Shown: in pieces, positions 9,207 through 17,851 of the stretch | How positions within the stretch are numbered: the stretch's first letter is position 1 | How the letters are laid out: every line of letters starts with the position of its first letter | Origin: Barthelona sp. PAP020 | Taxonomy: Eukaryota > Metamonada: BaSk clade | Direction: 5' to 3' | Assembly: GCA_040182905.1 (NCBI GenBank) | Contig: JARQWU010000146.1 | Coordinates: 1 to 25,633 of the forward strand | Length of the DNA: 25,633 nucleotides | Position numbers and translations under genes: made by a program | Notes under the pieces: model-generated | Told to the model about the DNA's origin: nothing | What the model saw: the letters and a program-made list of their open reading frames with translations, nothing else | Databases searched by the model: none

Positions 9207-10412
9207 TCAAGAATCACTCTCACTTTCATCAACCTGAATATCCACAAACTCCCGTATATTGCCTCCTTTGATTGTATTCACATCAATCAAATCCCAACAC
9301 ATGTCACTAATCATGTCATATTCCTCTTTATTCATACAAATACCTGCGGATACAAATTGCCTAATGAATTTGGTGTCCATCTTCATTTCAACAAATGCTG
9401 ACAACACATAACCACCATCTTTTGAAATTTCAATAAGTCTTGACTGATGAGAAGGGTCAAAATCATATTTCAGGGAATAAACCTTTATTATTTCATGTTT
9501 GCATAGTACACAGCTCATTTGACTTATATCAGGTGATATTGCGATGGAAAAGGAACCAAGATCACAACCAAGATGAATCTTTTGAATCTCTTGAAAAGTA
9601 TCAACATTGTATGTGGTGATGTAACCATCTTTAGACAAGAGAAGCAGAATAGTAGAGGTCAAAAAACGTAAATTATATATTTCAAGTTCCATTCTAAAGG
9701 TATGAACAACTGTTTCATCTTTAATATTCCACAATTTAACAATGCCTGATTGATCACCAACAGCAACAATTTTTTTTGTTGGATGAAAATCAATTCCTCG
9801 AACACTCCCATTATTACTAAATGTGCGAACAATAGCAAAATTGTTGGGATCAATCAACTTTGCAGAACAATCCTTGCTGCCAGTTAAAAGATATCTACCA
9901 GTTAAAGATGGTCTTAAGCAGAAAATTTTGTGGCGGTGAATACGCTCTTCTAAAACAATACTTTTACTTTCAATGTTCCATTTTCTGATACTTCCACGAC
10001 AATCAGTGGAATATATATACTTCGAGCAATGAGAAAAACAAATTGCATCAACTCCAGTATTTTTACTCAATTTGAACATTAGCGAGAAATCTTGAAGGTT
10101 GAAAATATTAATAAATCTATCATTGGAGCAAGTTGCCAACATCTTGCCATCGTAAGAAAAGGCAACAGAATGAACTAAAAAAGGAAAGGCACAACCACTG
10201 ATAGTACAATTCAATCTCCCAGTTTCATCATCAATAATATGCACTTTGTTATCATCACAAATAGCCAAATATTTACCATCTAATGAATACTCACAAGCAG
10301 AAATCATGGAAAAATGAACTCCTTTGATTTCTTTAACACTTCTTTCATCAATTTTCAACGAAACTAAACCTCGAATAATTTTTCCTATTTCTCTATTTAA
10401 TTCAAATGCCAT
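9207..10412 (-). CDS. WD40-repeat protein
   Basis: A 401-residue protein made mostly of WD40 repeats. I see about six or seven blades between residues about 30 and 310, each with the pattern (hydrophobic)-S.DGK.LA..S.D..I..(F/W)N. Examples are VAFSYDGKMLATCSNDRFI, RGIDFHPTKKIVAVGDQSG and GIVKLWNI. The C-terminal 90 residues lack clear blades and end in an acidic DESESDS tail. No signal peptide, membrane helix or extra domain is evident, so it is probably a soluble scaffold. WD40 proteins are too diverse to name this one. The first in-frame ATG encodes MAFELNRE; further upstream in frame there is only a TTG. The ATG directly follows TTATTTGCAG. Confidence 0.85.
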   Translation of the reverse strand: MAFELNREIGKIIRGLVSLKIDERSVKEIKGVHFSMISACEYSLDGKYLAICDDNKVHIIDDETGRLNCTISGCAFPFLVHSVAFSYDGKMLATCSNDRFINIFNLQDFSLMFKLSKNTGVDAICFSHCSKYIYSTDCRGSIRKWNIESKSIVLEERIHRHKIFCLRPSLTGRYLLTGSKDCSAKLIDPNNFAIVRTFSNNGSVRGIDFHPTKKIVAVGDQSGIVKLWNIKDETVVHTFRMELEIYNLRFLTSTILLLLSKDGYITTYNVDTFQEIQKIHLGCDLGSFSIAISPDISQMSCVLCKHEIIKVYSLKYDFDPSHQSRLIEISKDGGYVLSAFVEMKMDTKFIRQFVSAGICMNKEEYDMISDMCWDLIDVNTIKGGNIREFVDIQVDESESDS

Positions 10413-10581
10413 CTGCAAATAATAAACAAAAAAAAATTAAGAAATCTTCAAAAAAGGGAATTTTTGTCAAAAAATGAATCTGATATTCTAGCTTTGTTGT
10501 GACAGAACGTTTTATTTCCAAAAAAGCAGACAATTAAAAAAAAAAATGAAAGAACTGAAAAAAAATTTTACAATTTGTCAC

Positions 10582-10944
10582 CTAAAAATCGTTTAACCAC
10601 TTCAATATGTTGGGTGTTTGACAATGACCACTAAATTGACTAACCATAGAGCCTTGCTTATAAACTCGAAGAGTAGGATAAAAACGAATGTTTTCTTTGT
10701 TGCATAATTCATGATTTTCAGAACAATTTAACAAAAAAAATTTCTTTTCTGGTAATCTTTCACTGGCTTTAATATAATGTGGTTTTCCACGTTTACAATG
10801 CCCACAAAAAGGTGCATAGAACATTATAACTGCCAATTCTTCTTCCTTGAAAGAATCGTAATTATCAGGTGTTACATCGGTTGTCATACATGAAATCAAC
10901 GTAAATAATGCCAAAGATAATAAAATGATACAATATTTCATCAT
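10582..10944 (-). CDS. small secretory-pathway thioredoxin-fold (PDI-like) protein
   Basis: A 119-120 residue single-domain protein disulfide isomerase-like protein. It starts MMKYC (either of two adjacent ATGs) with a hydrophobic signal peptide of about 18 residues. A thioredoxin fold follows. The redox motif is CGHC at residues 47-50 in the context MFYAPFCGHCK, and the conserved cis-proline lies at residue 90 in RFYPTLRV. CGHC is the motif of PDIs, which form and isomerise disulfides in the ER. Two further cysteine pairs flank the fold. The C-terminus is LKWLNDF, with no KDEL-like retrieval signal and no membrane helix. It may be secreted or held in the ER by a partner. An upstream frame extension would need a TTG start and would bury the signal peptide. 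Confidence 0.88.
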   Translation of the reverse strand: MMKYCIILLSLALFTLISCMTTDVTPDNYDSFKEEELAVIMFYAPFCGHCKRGKPHYIKASERLPEKKFFLLNCSENHELCNKENIRFYPTLRVYKQGSMVSQFSGHCQTPNILKWLNDF

Positions 10945-11380
10945 AAAACTCGGTAAAAAAAAGAAATAGAAAAATATTTTTATTTGATTGGTTTTGTACA
11001 ATTTGAAACAAAGAATTTGAGACAGCGTTTTTTCTCTTTGTCCAAAAAATTTAAACAAATAAAGAAATGAGTCTTTATAAAGAGTTATGGAAAATTATTG
11101 CTTTCAACAGACAGATGAAACGGATATTTTTGAATTAATTGAAACACAATTTTTAATTGAAGTTAATTGAAATCATATCCAAATATTAACTAAATGATAC
11201 ATATTTGAATACTTTTCAAATGAAAATGATGCCGGCATATTTTGGAAAGATGGGTGAACCAATCAAATAGTAGAATACTTTCGAATAAAAAGTTTATGTA
11301 AGCCACTAAAAAGGAACTCTATATCACAAATAAAGTGTAGTCACCAAAAACAAAAACAAAAAATTTACACACACAAATTG
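10945..11380. other. intergenic, no firm gene
   Basis: A 436-bp gap between two - strand genes. On the + strand, an ATG at 11087 opens a 27-codon frame (MENYCFQQTDETDIFELIE...). The same frame continues to about 11394, interrupted only by TGA codons. No intron fits across them, so I treat this as chance or as a decayed coding remnant. Confidence 0.4.
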
Positions 11381-13288
11381 TCATTCAAATAAAGCTAATT
11401 TCAAAGTAAAATTTAATTTGGCAACGTCATCCTTAAAAATGTCAGAAGTTTCCAAAACTGAAACCAAATTTTTAAGCTTTTGTTGAACGTTTGTATCTTT
11501 ATGTAATGACAACATTAAAATGTCTTCAAAATTCAATTTTAATTCCATTAGAGCTTTAAAATGCAAAAAATCTTTGTAATTTTTCAAATTGTCACATAAG
11601 ATGGTCAAACTTTCCAAAATATTTTCATTTTTTAATAGGTAGAAACAACTCTTCCGAATTTCCCATCTAATTTCTGCAAGATGACAAAAAAAATCTCTAC
11701 AAGCTATTCTACCCATGTCTGAAGCCATAAATAATAAGATCCTCTGATAGTGCTTTTGAAAAATTGAACTATCAACACTCCATAAATCATTACGAAATAA
11801 GCAAATTTGAATGAGCTTTTCACAATAATTGCTGATTAACTTATTTGTTCTATTCTGGTTTGATTCAGTTTTGTCAAAATTCAGCAATTTATTGAACATT
11901 TTCTGATCGCTTTCATAAAAAGGTAGACTTGAATCAAAAATCCAACTGATTGATGATGTGGCTACAATATTAACGCTAGCATTTGAATAATTAATGACTA
12001 GATCCCATTCAAAAAATGATTCTAATACAGGATTTGTACTGCCCACAATGGCCCCAGGAACTAACATAACATTATCAGTAGAAATAGGCTGACAAGGAAA
12101 TGCTCGTGATGCAAGAATTCCTCGCAAAGGTGTCATCCAATTAATCAATCCCAAAATCGCTTCTACGACCTCAGTAGCAGTATTTCCTACCAGTAATATC
12201 CTAGCAGACACAAATAATCCAGTAAATATCTGACTCAATTGAAAACTGTTAAAACGAGTTGCATCAAAGAATACAAGTGACGAAGGTAATTCGTCAGCCA
12301 GAAGTGAATTTGGAAGAACAAAATTCAAAGGATTTTGAAGTTCTTTTGGAATTAAAATAGGTGATGTTTGAGGCTTCATAAGTTTTAAAGAGTGTAAATC
12401 GGGGAACAAATGATTACTTATTTCAATTTGTTGATAATTTGAATATATCTCTTTTATTTTATTCAATTGTTCTTCTTCTTTCAAACTTAAAATCTCTTTC
12501 AAAAGAATCGGCAGATGTTCTTTGAGACTAATAACAGCTGGAGAAAGGCCAGCAAAGGCAATCCCTCTTGCAAGCATCCCACGTTTTTGAGTATCATCTT
12601 TCAATGCAACTGCACATGAAATACAATACAATGGAGGACAGCAAGTATTCAAATCAGATTTGATTAACCAAGAAGAAGATTCTCCATGATGTTGTTCATA
12701 CTTGGAATAGTACATACCCATAAAAGTATCAACATCATAAAGTGTAAAAAACTCAATACCAAGTTCCAGAGAATCAAACTCAAATGTAAAGAAATTACTG
12801 CTTTGTTGAGTCAACAAAAATTTAAAAAAATCTAAAGAAATATATAAATGGTCATCTTCTTTCGCATGAAAACTTATTTTATCCCCTTCTATTTTGACAA
12901 AAACCAATGTAACTTCATCGTTAAAACCAATCCAGTCTTCATCATACATTCTGTATAATTTTACGGTAAAATTATCGGGTAAAGAAAATGTCTCATAGAA
13001 TGAGTCAAAATAGCCCCCACCAATTGATAATTTATATGAAGGAAGTTGATGTATTAAAGGACGATTCAAAATAAAAAAGTTCCAATCTTCACCAGTTTCA
13101 TGAAGTCCATCTGGCAACATAAAATCAGAAATATCATGATATTCTTCTGCAAAACATGGATATTGATGAATTAATGTATTTCCTTTTTCAATATTGAATC
13201 CTGAAAAAAATACATGTTGAATTAATGAAATTTTTGTTTCATTTGGTGATATAATATTTTCGTTAACCTTAAATTCATATTTGGACAT
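11381..13288 (-). CDS. DENN-domain protein (AVL9/DENND6-like)
   Basis: A 635-residue protein that appears to be a DENN-domain protein, a family whose members are Rab GTPase exchange factors or relatives. The N-terminus has the uDENN-type pattern: a hydrophobic strand, VFFSGFNIEKGNTLIHQYP, and then FMLPDGLHETGEDWNFFIL, which corresponds to the conserved FPDG....D..FF.L element. A central segment, ARILLVGNTATEVVEAILGL, then INWMTPLRGILASRAFPCQP and VPGAIVGSTNPV, matches the core-DENN block found in DENND6/FAM116 and AVL9 (LV..P...... L...I.PL......PY....... GVTNP). The remainder is helical. The subfamily is uncertain. The first in-frame ATG encodes MSKYEFKV; an earlier in-frame TTG is ignored. 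Its start lies 73 bp from the divergent p24 gene. Confidence 0.75.
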   Translation of the reverse strand: MSKYEFKVNENIISPNETKISLIQHVFFSGFNIEKGNTLIHQYPCFAEEYHDISDFMLPDGLHETGEDWNFFILNRPLIHQLPSYKLSIGGGYFDSFYETFSLPDNFTVKLYRMYDEDWIGFNDEVTLVFVKIEGDKISFHAKEDDHLYISLDFFKFLLTQQSSNFFTFEFDSLELGIEFFTLYDVDTFMGMYYSKYEQHHGESSSWLIKSDLNTCCPPLYCISCAVALKDDTQKRGMLARGIAFAGLSPAVISLKEHLPILLKEILSLKEEEQLNKIKEIYSNYQQIEISNHLFPDLHSLKLMKPQTSPILIPKELQNPLNFVLPNSLLADELPSSLVFFDATRFNSFQLSQIFTGLFVSARILLVGNTATEVVEAILGLINWMTPLRGILASRAFPCQPISTDNVMLVPGAIVGSTNPVLESFFEWDLVINYSNASVNIVATSSISWIFDSSLPFYESDQKMFNKLLNFDKTESNQNRTNKLISNYCEKLIQICLFRNDLWSVDSSIFQKHYQRILLFMASDMGRIACRDFFCHLAEIRWEIRKSCFYLLKNENILESLTILCDNLKNYKDFLHFKALMELKLNFEDILMLSLHKDTNVQQKLKNLVSVLETSDIFKDDVAKLNFTLKLALFE

Positions 13289-13361
13289 GTTCAAAGAAAT
13301 TATACATATTATAAATTAAAACTTTATTTGGTCAATATTTTATTTTTTTTTTGTGTGTAGT
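13289..13361. promoter_or_regulatory. 73-bp divergent promoter region
   Basis: Only 73 bp separate the start codons of the DENN gene (-) and the p24 gene (+). Both core promoters and both 5' untranslated regions must fit here or inside the coding sequence. The p24 side carries GGTCAATATT 28 nt before its ATG and a T-rich run. No individual element is proven. Confidence 0.5.
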
Positions 13362-13988
13362 ATGTCTATCAAATTAATTTTGGGATTAATTTTTGCAATT
13401 GGTGCTTTTTGTACACAATTTGATTTGCACAAAGGTTTGGAAAAATGTTTTTTTGAAGAAGTCCCAGTTGATACTTTGATTTCTGGGAAGTTTTGGCCTG
13501 TTAATTTGAACAGGGACCATCAAAGAATTGAATTTTATGTTGTTGATCCTCACCTAAAAAGAATTTATGAAAGATATGACATAGAAAATTCCAAAGCCGC
13601 TAAATTTAAATTCACTACTTCTGTTCCTGGTGAACATAAATTTTGCTTCCGTAATATTCCTGAATCTGATATTCCTTCCCATTTTTCAAGAAGAATTGCT
13701 TTCGTGTTACAAGTTGGTGAAGCTGCTTTGGATTTTGGTAAAATTGCTAAAACAGATAAGTTAAGACCAATCGAAGTTGAGTTAAGAAGAAGTCAAGAAA
13801 TAACTCGTGATATTCACAATACTGCAATTTATATGCGTCATAGAGAAGCCAGAATGAGAAACACATCTGAGTCTACCAATGCAAGAGTTCCTTTCTTCAC
13901 AATTTTTACAATTTTGGTTTCTGTTGGTGTTGCTTTTTTCCAAATGAATTATCTTACCAGATTCTTTTCAAGAAAGAAAATTATGTAA
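13362..13988 (+). CDS. p24 family cargo receptor (emp24/gp25L/TMED)
   Basis: A 208-residue type I membrane protein of the p24 family, which cycles between ER and Golgi in COPI and COPII vesicles and helps package cargo. The order is a signal peptide (residues 1-17, ending AFC), a GOLD domain with the conserved cysteine pair Cys29 and Cys95, and a helical neck (about 138-170, with RRSQEITRDI and REARMRNTSEST). Then comes one membrane helix (about 177-197) and a short cytosolic tail TRFFSRKKIM. The tail carries both classic signals: an FF pair for COPII/COPI binding and a C-terminal KKxx (KKIM) ER-retrieval motif. The ATG at 13362 gives a signal peptide starting MSIKLILGLIF; the upstream in-frame GTG is not needed. 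Single exon. Confidence 0.93.
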   Translation: MSIKLILGLIFAIGAFCTQFDLHKGLEKCFFEEVPVDTLISGKFWPVNLNRDHQRIEFYVVDPHLKRIYERYDIENSKAAKFKFTTSVPGEHKFCFRNIPESDIPSHFSRRIAFVLQVGEAALDFGKIAKTDKLRPIEVELRRSQEITRDIHNTAIYMRHREARMRNTSESTNARVPFFTIFTILVSVGVAFFQMNYLTRFFSRKKIM

Positions 13989-14226
13989 GTTTGTTACTTT
14001 TAAACTATTTTTTTACTGAATAAATATTATTCTGTTTTGGTTTTTGATTATTTTGAAATAAAATGTGGAAATGATTTTTTTAACTTTTTGTTTAAAAGAT
14101 AAATTTATCCTAAAAATACACTTGAAGTCATAAAAGTTGAGTTTTTTTCAAACAAACGAAAACGAGAAACAAAAGAAAAAAATATTGTTTTTTTCCTTTT
14201 CGAAGTATAACTTTCTTTTGTGAAAA

Positions 14227-15087
14227 ATGTCAAACGATAGACTTGATAACGCTGTTCACTTTTTGTTGAATTCTCCTGCAAATGAAATTAAAGATGTTTT
14301 GAAGGATTTAAGAAAAATTATTGATGATGATGATTTAATGAATGATGCTGCTGTTCAAGCACTTCAAGAATACAATAATAAATCAAGATTCACAATATTT
14401 TATGATACTCCTGAAAATGAATCATCTCACATTATTCTATCTGAAAGTAATCATATCAATGATGATTTATATTTTGATTCTAAGAAGAAGTATGTTGTTC
14501 AAATTAATCCTGTGAAGCACGTTGCTATTGAAGTTCAACCAGCTGATGAAGCGACATGCAACAGATTTTTTGATGATTCCATTGAGGAATTCCGTTCTGA
14601 ATTAATAGAAAAATTAGAAAAACACATGGAAAACTTTTTCCCTGCTTCAATCAAAGGTTTTGAGGTTTTATCTGCCAATAAAACAATCAAGGTTATAATT
14701 GGAACTTCTTTGTTCGATAAACGCAATCAGTTTAGTGGTTTAATGAAACTTGATCATTCTATTGAAGTTGATGATGGTGAAGCAAAAATTAAGAGCAAAT
14801 TTATGGTTTCTACACATTATTTTGAATCAGGTAATATTCAAATGAATAATGACTTTGAACCTGAAGAGGTTGTTGTAAGATGTGCAGATATCAAAAAATT
14901 TGGAAGAAATGTCATTTCTCATATCAATACTAGTGAAGCTAATTGGATTGAAAGTCTAAAGGAACTTTTTGACGAAATCCTTGATAAAAAAATGATTTCC
15001 AAAGTGTTAAGAAGAAATTTACCTTTGGATGGTAAACAAATGAATATGGACACATATATGTATAAAACAGTTATCTCTTACAAATGA
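14227..15087 (+). CDS. F-actin capping protein subunit alpha
   Basis: A 286-residue alpha subunit of the CapZ/CP heterodimer, which caps actin filament barbed ends. The N-terminus DNAVHFLLNSPANEIKDVL matches the family's ASNFLLHAPPGEFNEVF. The central LKDLRKIIDDDDLM matches VFNDVRVLLNNDNLL. The conserved beta-hairpin FMVSTHYFESGNIQM corresponds to the family's signature IQVHYYEDGNVQL. Near the C-terminus, KVLRRNLPLDGKQMNMD matches the actin-binding tail pattern ALRRQLPVTR.K.DW. Length is equal to the usual 270-290 residues. A beta subunit partner is not in this window. Single exon. Confidence 0.93.
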   Translation: MSNDRLDNAVHFLLNSPANEIKDVLKDLRKIIDDDDLMNDAAVQALQEYNNKSRFTIFYDTPENESSHIILSESNHINDDLYFDSKKKYVVQINPVKHVAIEVQPADEATCNRFFDDSIEEFRSELIEKLEKHMENFFPASIKGFEVLSANKTIKVIIGTSLFDKRNQFSGLMKLDHSIEVDDGEAKIKSKFMVSTHYFESGNIQMNNDFEPEEVVVRCADIKKFGRNVISHINTSEANWIESLKELFDEILDKKMISKVLRRNLPLDGKQMNMDTYMYKTVISYK

Positions 15088-15612
15088 TGTACATAATAAA
15101 TGCAAGAATTAAATGAATGTAAAATAGTTTTGTGTTTTTTCTTTTATTTTCAATGGTTTTATTTAAACTGAATGTTAAAAGAATTTTTGCATGTAGCCAT
15201 TAAAATAATGTGAAAATGATGATTTTGACATTCCAATTATTTCATTTCTTATGAAAAGAAACATTATTTTTTTCCACCCCAATTGACATATATTTGAAAA
15301 GAACATATTTTGATGGGAACCTTTTGATTAGGCAAAATTTTAAATGTAGTTTTTAGCAAGATAAAGCGGAATGCTGTCAGAAAATTTTACCAAAAACAAA
15401 TCACTTACAATTGCACCGAAATAAAATGAAATAATACAATTGGAAGACTGATTGTTTTGTTTGTTGTTTTTGAATGGTTGTTTTATAAATTCCTAAATAT
15501 TTCTTCTTTCAGTACTTTAATTTTGAAAGACTTTAAATCACCAACAAAAAAAAAATAATTCAAAGGTCTATTCATTTATGGAACCGAATTACTATTGAAT
15601 CTCCAGTGAAAA
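15088..15612. other. intergenic, no gene seen
   Basis: A 525-bp AT-rich spacer between the convergent CapZ-alpha and eL24 genes. I looked for short spliced frames carrying the CTAAY..AATAG acceptor on both strands and found none. Confidence 0.5.
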
Positions 15613-16053
15613 TTACTTACGCATGGCTTTAGGAATGTTGAATTTAATTCTCTTAGTGGCAGTTTTCTTAACTTCACGTTCTTTTTGAGCCTTGTCTGCA
15701 GCTAATTTACGCATTTCAACATCTTGTTCACGACGGGCGACAATATCTTCAAAATTGACACCAGAAATAAATTTAGACATCTTTTGAACACGTCTACGGG
15801 TAGTTCTTTTCTTCTTAATAAGACGATCAGCCTTGGGATGGTCTTTTCTCCAACCGGCGGTCCAACCCATACGACGTGGATTGTAACCCTGATGGAAGAG
15901 AGAACGAGACTTATTTCCAGAAAAATGGAGTAAATCAAGTGAAAGTGTGACATAATCAATACCATGACCAGGATATGTTAAAATACCTGAAAAACTGCAA
16001 GGTTCGGTTCTATTATATTAGCAATGATTTGGAAAAATTCAATGATACCTCAT
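15613..16053 (-). CDS. RPL24: ribosomal protein eL24, two exons
   Basis: A 133-residue large-subunit ribosomal protein of the eL24 family, encoded by two exons. Exon 1 (16053-16049) holds only ATGAG. Exon 2 (16009-15613) continues the frame. The joined N-terminus is MRTEPCSFSGILTYPGHG, which matches the eL24 start M....CSFSG..IYPGHG. Further on, FHQGYNPRRMGWTAGWRK matches the family's [20 protein letters not shown]. The Lys/Arg-rich helix with KKKRTTRRRVQKMSKFISG and the DIVARR segment match KKRTRR.VKFQRAI.G and DI.AKR. Cys6 is kept, but the second cysteine usual in eukaryotic eL24 (AKC) is replaced in NKSRSLF. Reading from the ATG in exon 2 alone would lose the first 48 residues. Confidence 0.92.
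16010..16048 (-). other. 39-nt spliceosomal intron in the eL24 gene
   Basis: On the minus strand the donor is GTATCATTG and the 3' end is TTGCTAATATAATAG. Splicing restores MR|TEPCSFSG, the expected ribosomal protein start. Without it the frame meets TAA five codons upstream of the GAA CCT TGC segment, with no ATG. The CTAAT-to-acceptor spacing is identical to that in the DPY30 intron. Confidence 0.9.
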
Positions 16054-16357
16054 TAGGATGTATGTAACCTGAAAAAGGGTGAAAAAAGTAAAAATTTTTT
16101 ACAAAGTTTTTCGATGTTTTCTTTTTTCTTCATTTAATTCTCCTCACATTTAATTCTGCCGTTTGTGGATTAATGTAGTATATTATTTAATTATTTTTTT
16201 GATTAAAATTTTATCGGAAAAAACAATAATTCAATCATTTTTAATTTTCTGATAAAACAGAAATATTTTGCAAACCAAAAAGAATAAATTTAAATTTACA
16301 AAAGAACAGAAAGGTAAAAAAATGGAAACAGTAGTTCTTTTATTGTGTTAAAAAGAA
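16054..16357. promoter_or_regulatory. divergent intergenic region between eL24 and Pumilio genes
   Basis: This 304-bp AT-rich region separates the two divergent start codons and must hold both promoters. I see T/A-rich tracts but no motif I can name with confidence. Confidence 0.4.
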
Positions 16358-17851
16358 ATGACTTTATCTATTGATGGGAGTGAAGCATCAACAATACCTC
16401 CTATGGTAGATTTTGATGATAATCTACCTTTAGAAACTGATTTTTTTGATTTTCGAGTGATTTCTGCTCCACCAATGTTTGATACTGAGCATCATGGAAC
16501 ACATGGTTTTAATAATAATGATACACATAGTTTTGGGAATGAATTAAATTTTTTGGATGATTCTAATTTAATGCAAAGCAATATTAATATAAAGAGTTCT
16601 AATTTTGGCAATTTTAACAATTTTGGGAGTTTTGGATTCGAGAATGCGATTAATTTTGATATTGATTTTGCATTTCCTAAAAGAAGTGATACTAATAAGA
16701 ATAAATCAATTGAAGTTGAGAATGATTTGGATGAGAGTATATCTGAAACCAATTCATACAGCAATGAAGTTATTGAAGAAGTGATACCCTTTAATAATAA
16801 TAATGATATTGGAGATCATCACAAGAAGATGATCGATTCTGTTGTTTTAGAGCATAAATATTCAGTTATTCAAAATATTTTAGCAGATAACAATGTTGAA
16901 TTGTTGTTAATAATAATTCCTCGTGTATTATCGAAAATTGCTGATGATTTGTTGGATGATGTTGTTGGTCAAAATGTTCTTCAAGATTTGCTTGAAATAG
17001 CATCGCAGAATTTTGATTTGTTGGAGATTGTTGTTTTTTGCTTAGCTTCCAATCTTTCCATGTTTTGTACACATGTAATAGGTACTCGTATTGTACAAAG
17101 ATTGATTGATTATTGTTCTAATTATTATTTAATTGGTTCAATCATTCACTCTTTGTATAATGATAGTTACACGTTGATGCAAGACACTAATGCTCATCAT
17201 GTGATGCAAAAATTATTTCAAACCGCATCCTTCGATTATTTGAAGAGATTATATGATATTTGTATAGAAAAGGCCAATTCCCTCTCATATAATAGACATG
17301 GATGTTGTGTGATGCAGAAAGCACTTCAATATGCTGATATTACCACAAAAAAACTCATTGTTAACAAATTAAAACCCTCTGTTAGAGAATTAGTTATTCA
17401 TCCTTTCGGTAACTACGTTGTTCAATTCATTTTTAATTTAGCCACTGATGAAATTGAGTTACAAGAAGATGTCTTTGAGATGTTATTATCATTTCAAGGA
17501 TATTTTGTTGAATTATCTCAGCAAAAATGTTCATCCAATGTAATTGAGAAAACGATATCGTTGCCTTATTTAGATTTAGAATCCAAAAAAGCCATAATAA
17601 CCGAATTTTTGGAATATCCAAGGTTTGTTGATCTGTTGAAGCATCAGTTTGCCAATTATGTTATTCAGAAATGTATACGTTGTTCGGATGATGCACTTAA
17701 AGAAAAATTTCGAGAAAAGATTACACCTAACATGAGTTTTATTCCTCAAGTCATTCAAAGAAGATTGAACGACTTATTAAATAATGGAAACAATGCTAGA
17801 ACTTCTGGATATAAATATTCTAAAACGCCCAGAAAAACCAAACATCCGTAA
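16358..17851 (+). CDS. Pumilio/PUF-family RNA-binding protein
   Basis: A 497-residue PUF protein, which binds UGU-containing elements in 3' untranslated regions and usually represses or destabilises the mRNA. Residues 1-155 are low complexity, rich in Asn, Asp, Ser and Phe (for example NFGNFNNFGSFGF). The PUF domain covers about 165-480. Base-reading helices I can see in order are GQNVLQ, GTRIVQ, AHHVMQ, GCCVMQ, GNYVVQ, SSNVIEK and ANYVIQK. The last three (N-Y/Q, S-N/E, N-Y/Q) are exactly the code of canonical repeats 6, 7 and 8 that read U-G-U. The fifth-repeat equivalent has C-C/Q in place of the usual C-R/Q. One N-terminal repeat is diverged and hard to place. The tail is basic. Single exon. 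Confidence 0.93.
   Translation: MTLSIDGSEASTIPPMVDFDDNLPLETDFFDFRVISAPPMFDTEHHGTHGFNNNDTHSFGNELNFLDDSNLMQSNINIKSSNFGNFNNFGSFGFENAINFDIDFAFPKRSDTNKNKSIEVENDLDESISETNSYSNEVIEEVIPFNNNNDIGDHHKKMIDSVVLEHKYSVIQNILADNNVELLLIIIPRVLSKIADDLLDDVVGQNVLQDLLEIASQNFDLLEIVVFCLASNLSMFCTHVIGTRIVQRLIDYCSNYYLIGSIIHSLYNDSYTLMQDTNAHHVMQKLFQTASFDYLKRLYDICIEKANSLSYNRHGCCVMQKALQYADITTKKLIVNKLKPSVRELVIHPFGNYVVQFIFNLATDEIELQEDVFEMLLSFQGYFVELSQQKCSSNVIEKTISLPYLDLESKKAIITEFLEYPRFVDLLKHQFANYVIQKCIRCSDDALKEKFREKITPNMSFIPQVIQRRLNDLLNNGNNARTSGYKYSKTPRKTKHP

Noticed and set aside
9019-9210. 63-codon hydrophobic frame on the - strand after the WD40 gene
   Set aside because: It begins with TTG, only just overlaps the end of the WD40 coding region, and shows no motif.
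11087-11394. TGA reassigned to an amino acid
   Set aside because: BBS1, CapZ-alpha, DENN and WD40 genes all end correctly at TGA.
13353-13361. GTG start for the p24 gene, three codons earlier
   Set aside because: The ATG at 13362 gives a better signal peptide, and non-ATG starts are not expected. Upstream TTG or GTG starts of the NuoE, WD40, DENN, PDI-like, phosphomevalonate kinase and UBP-ZnF genes were set aside for the same reason.
15702-15965. Overlapping frames on both strands over eL24
   Set aside because: They are shadows of the eL24 second exon, which has strong family matches.
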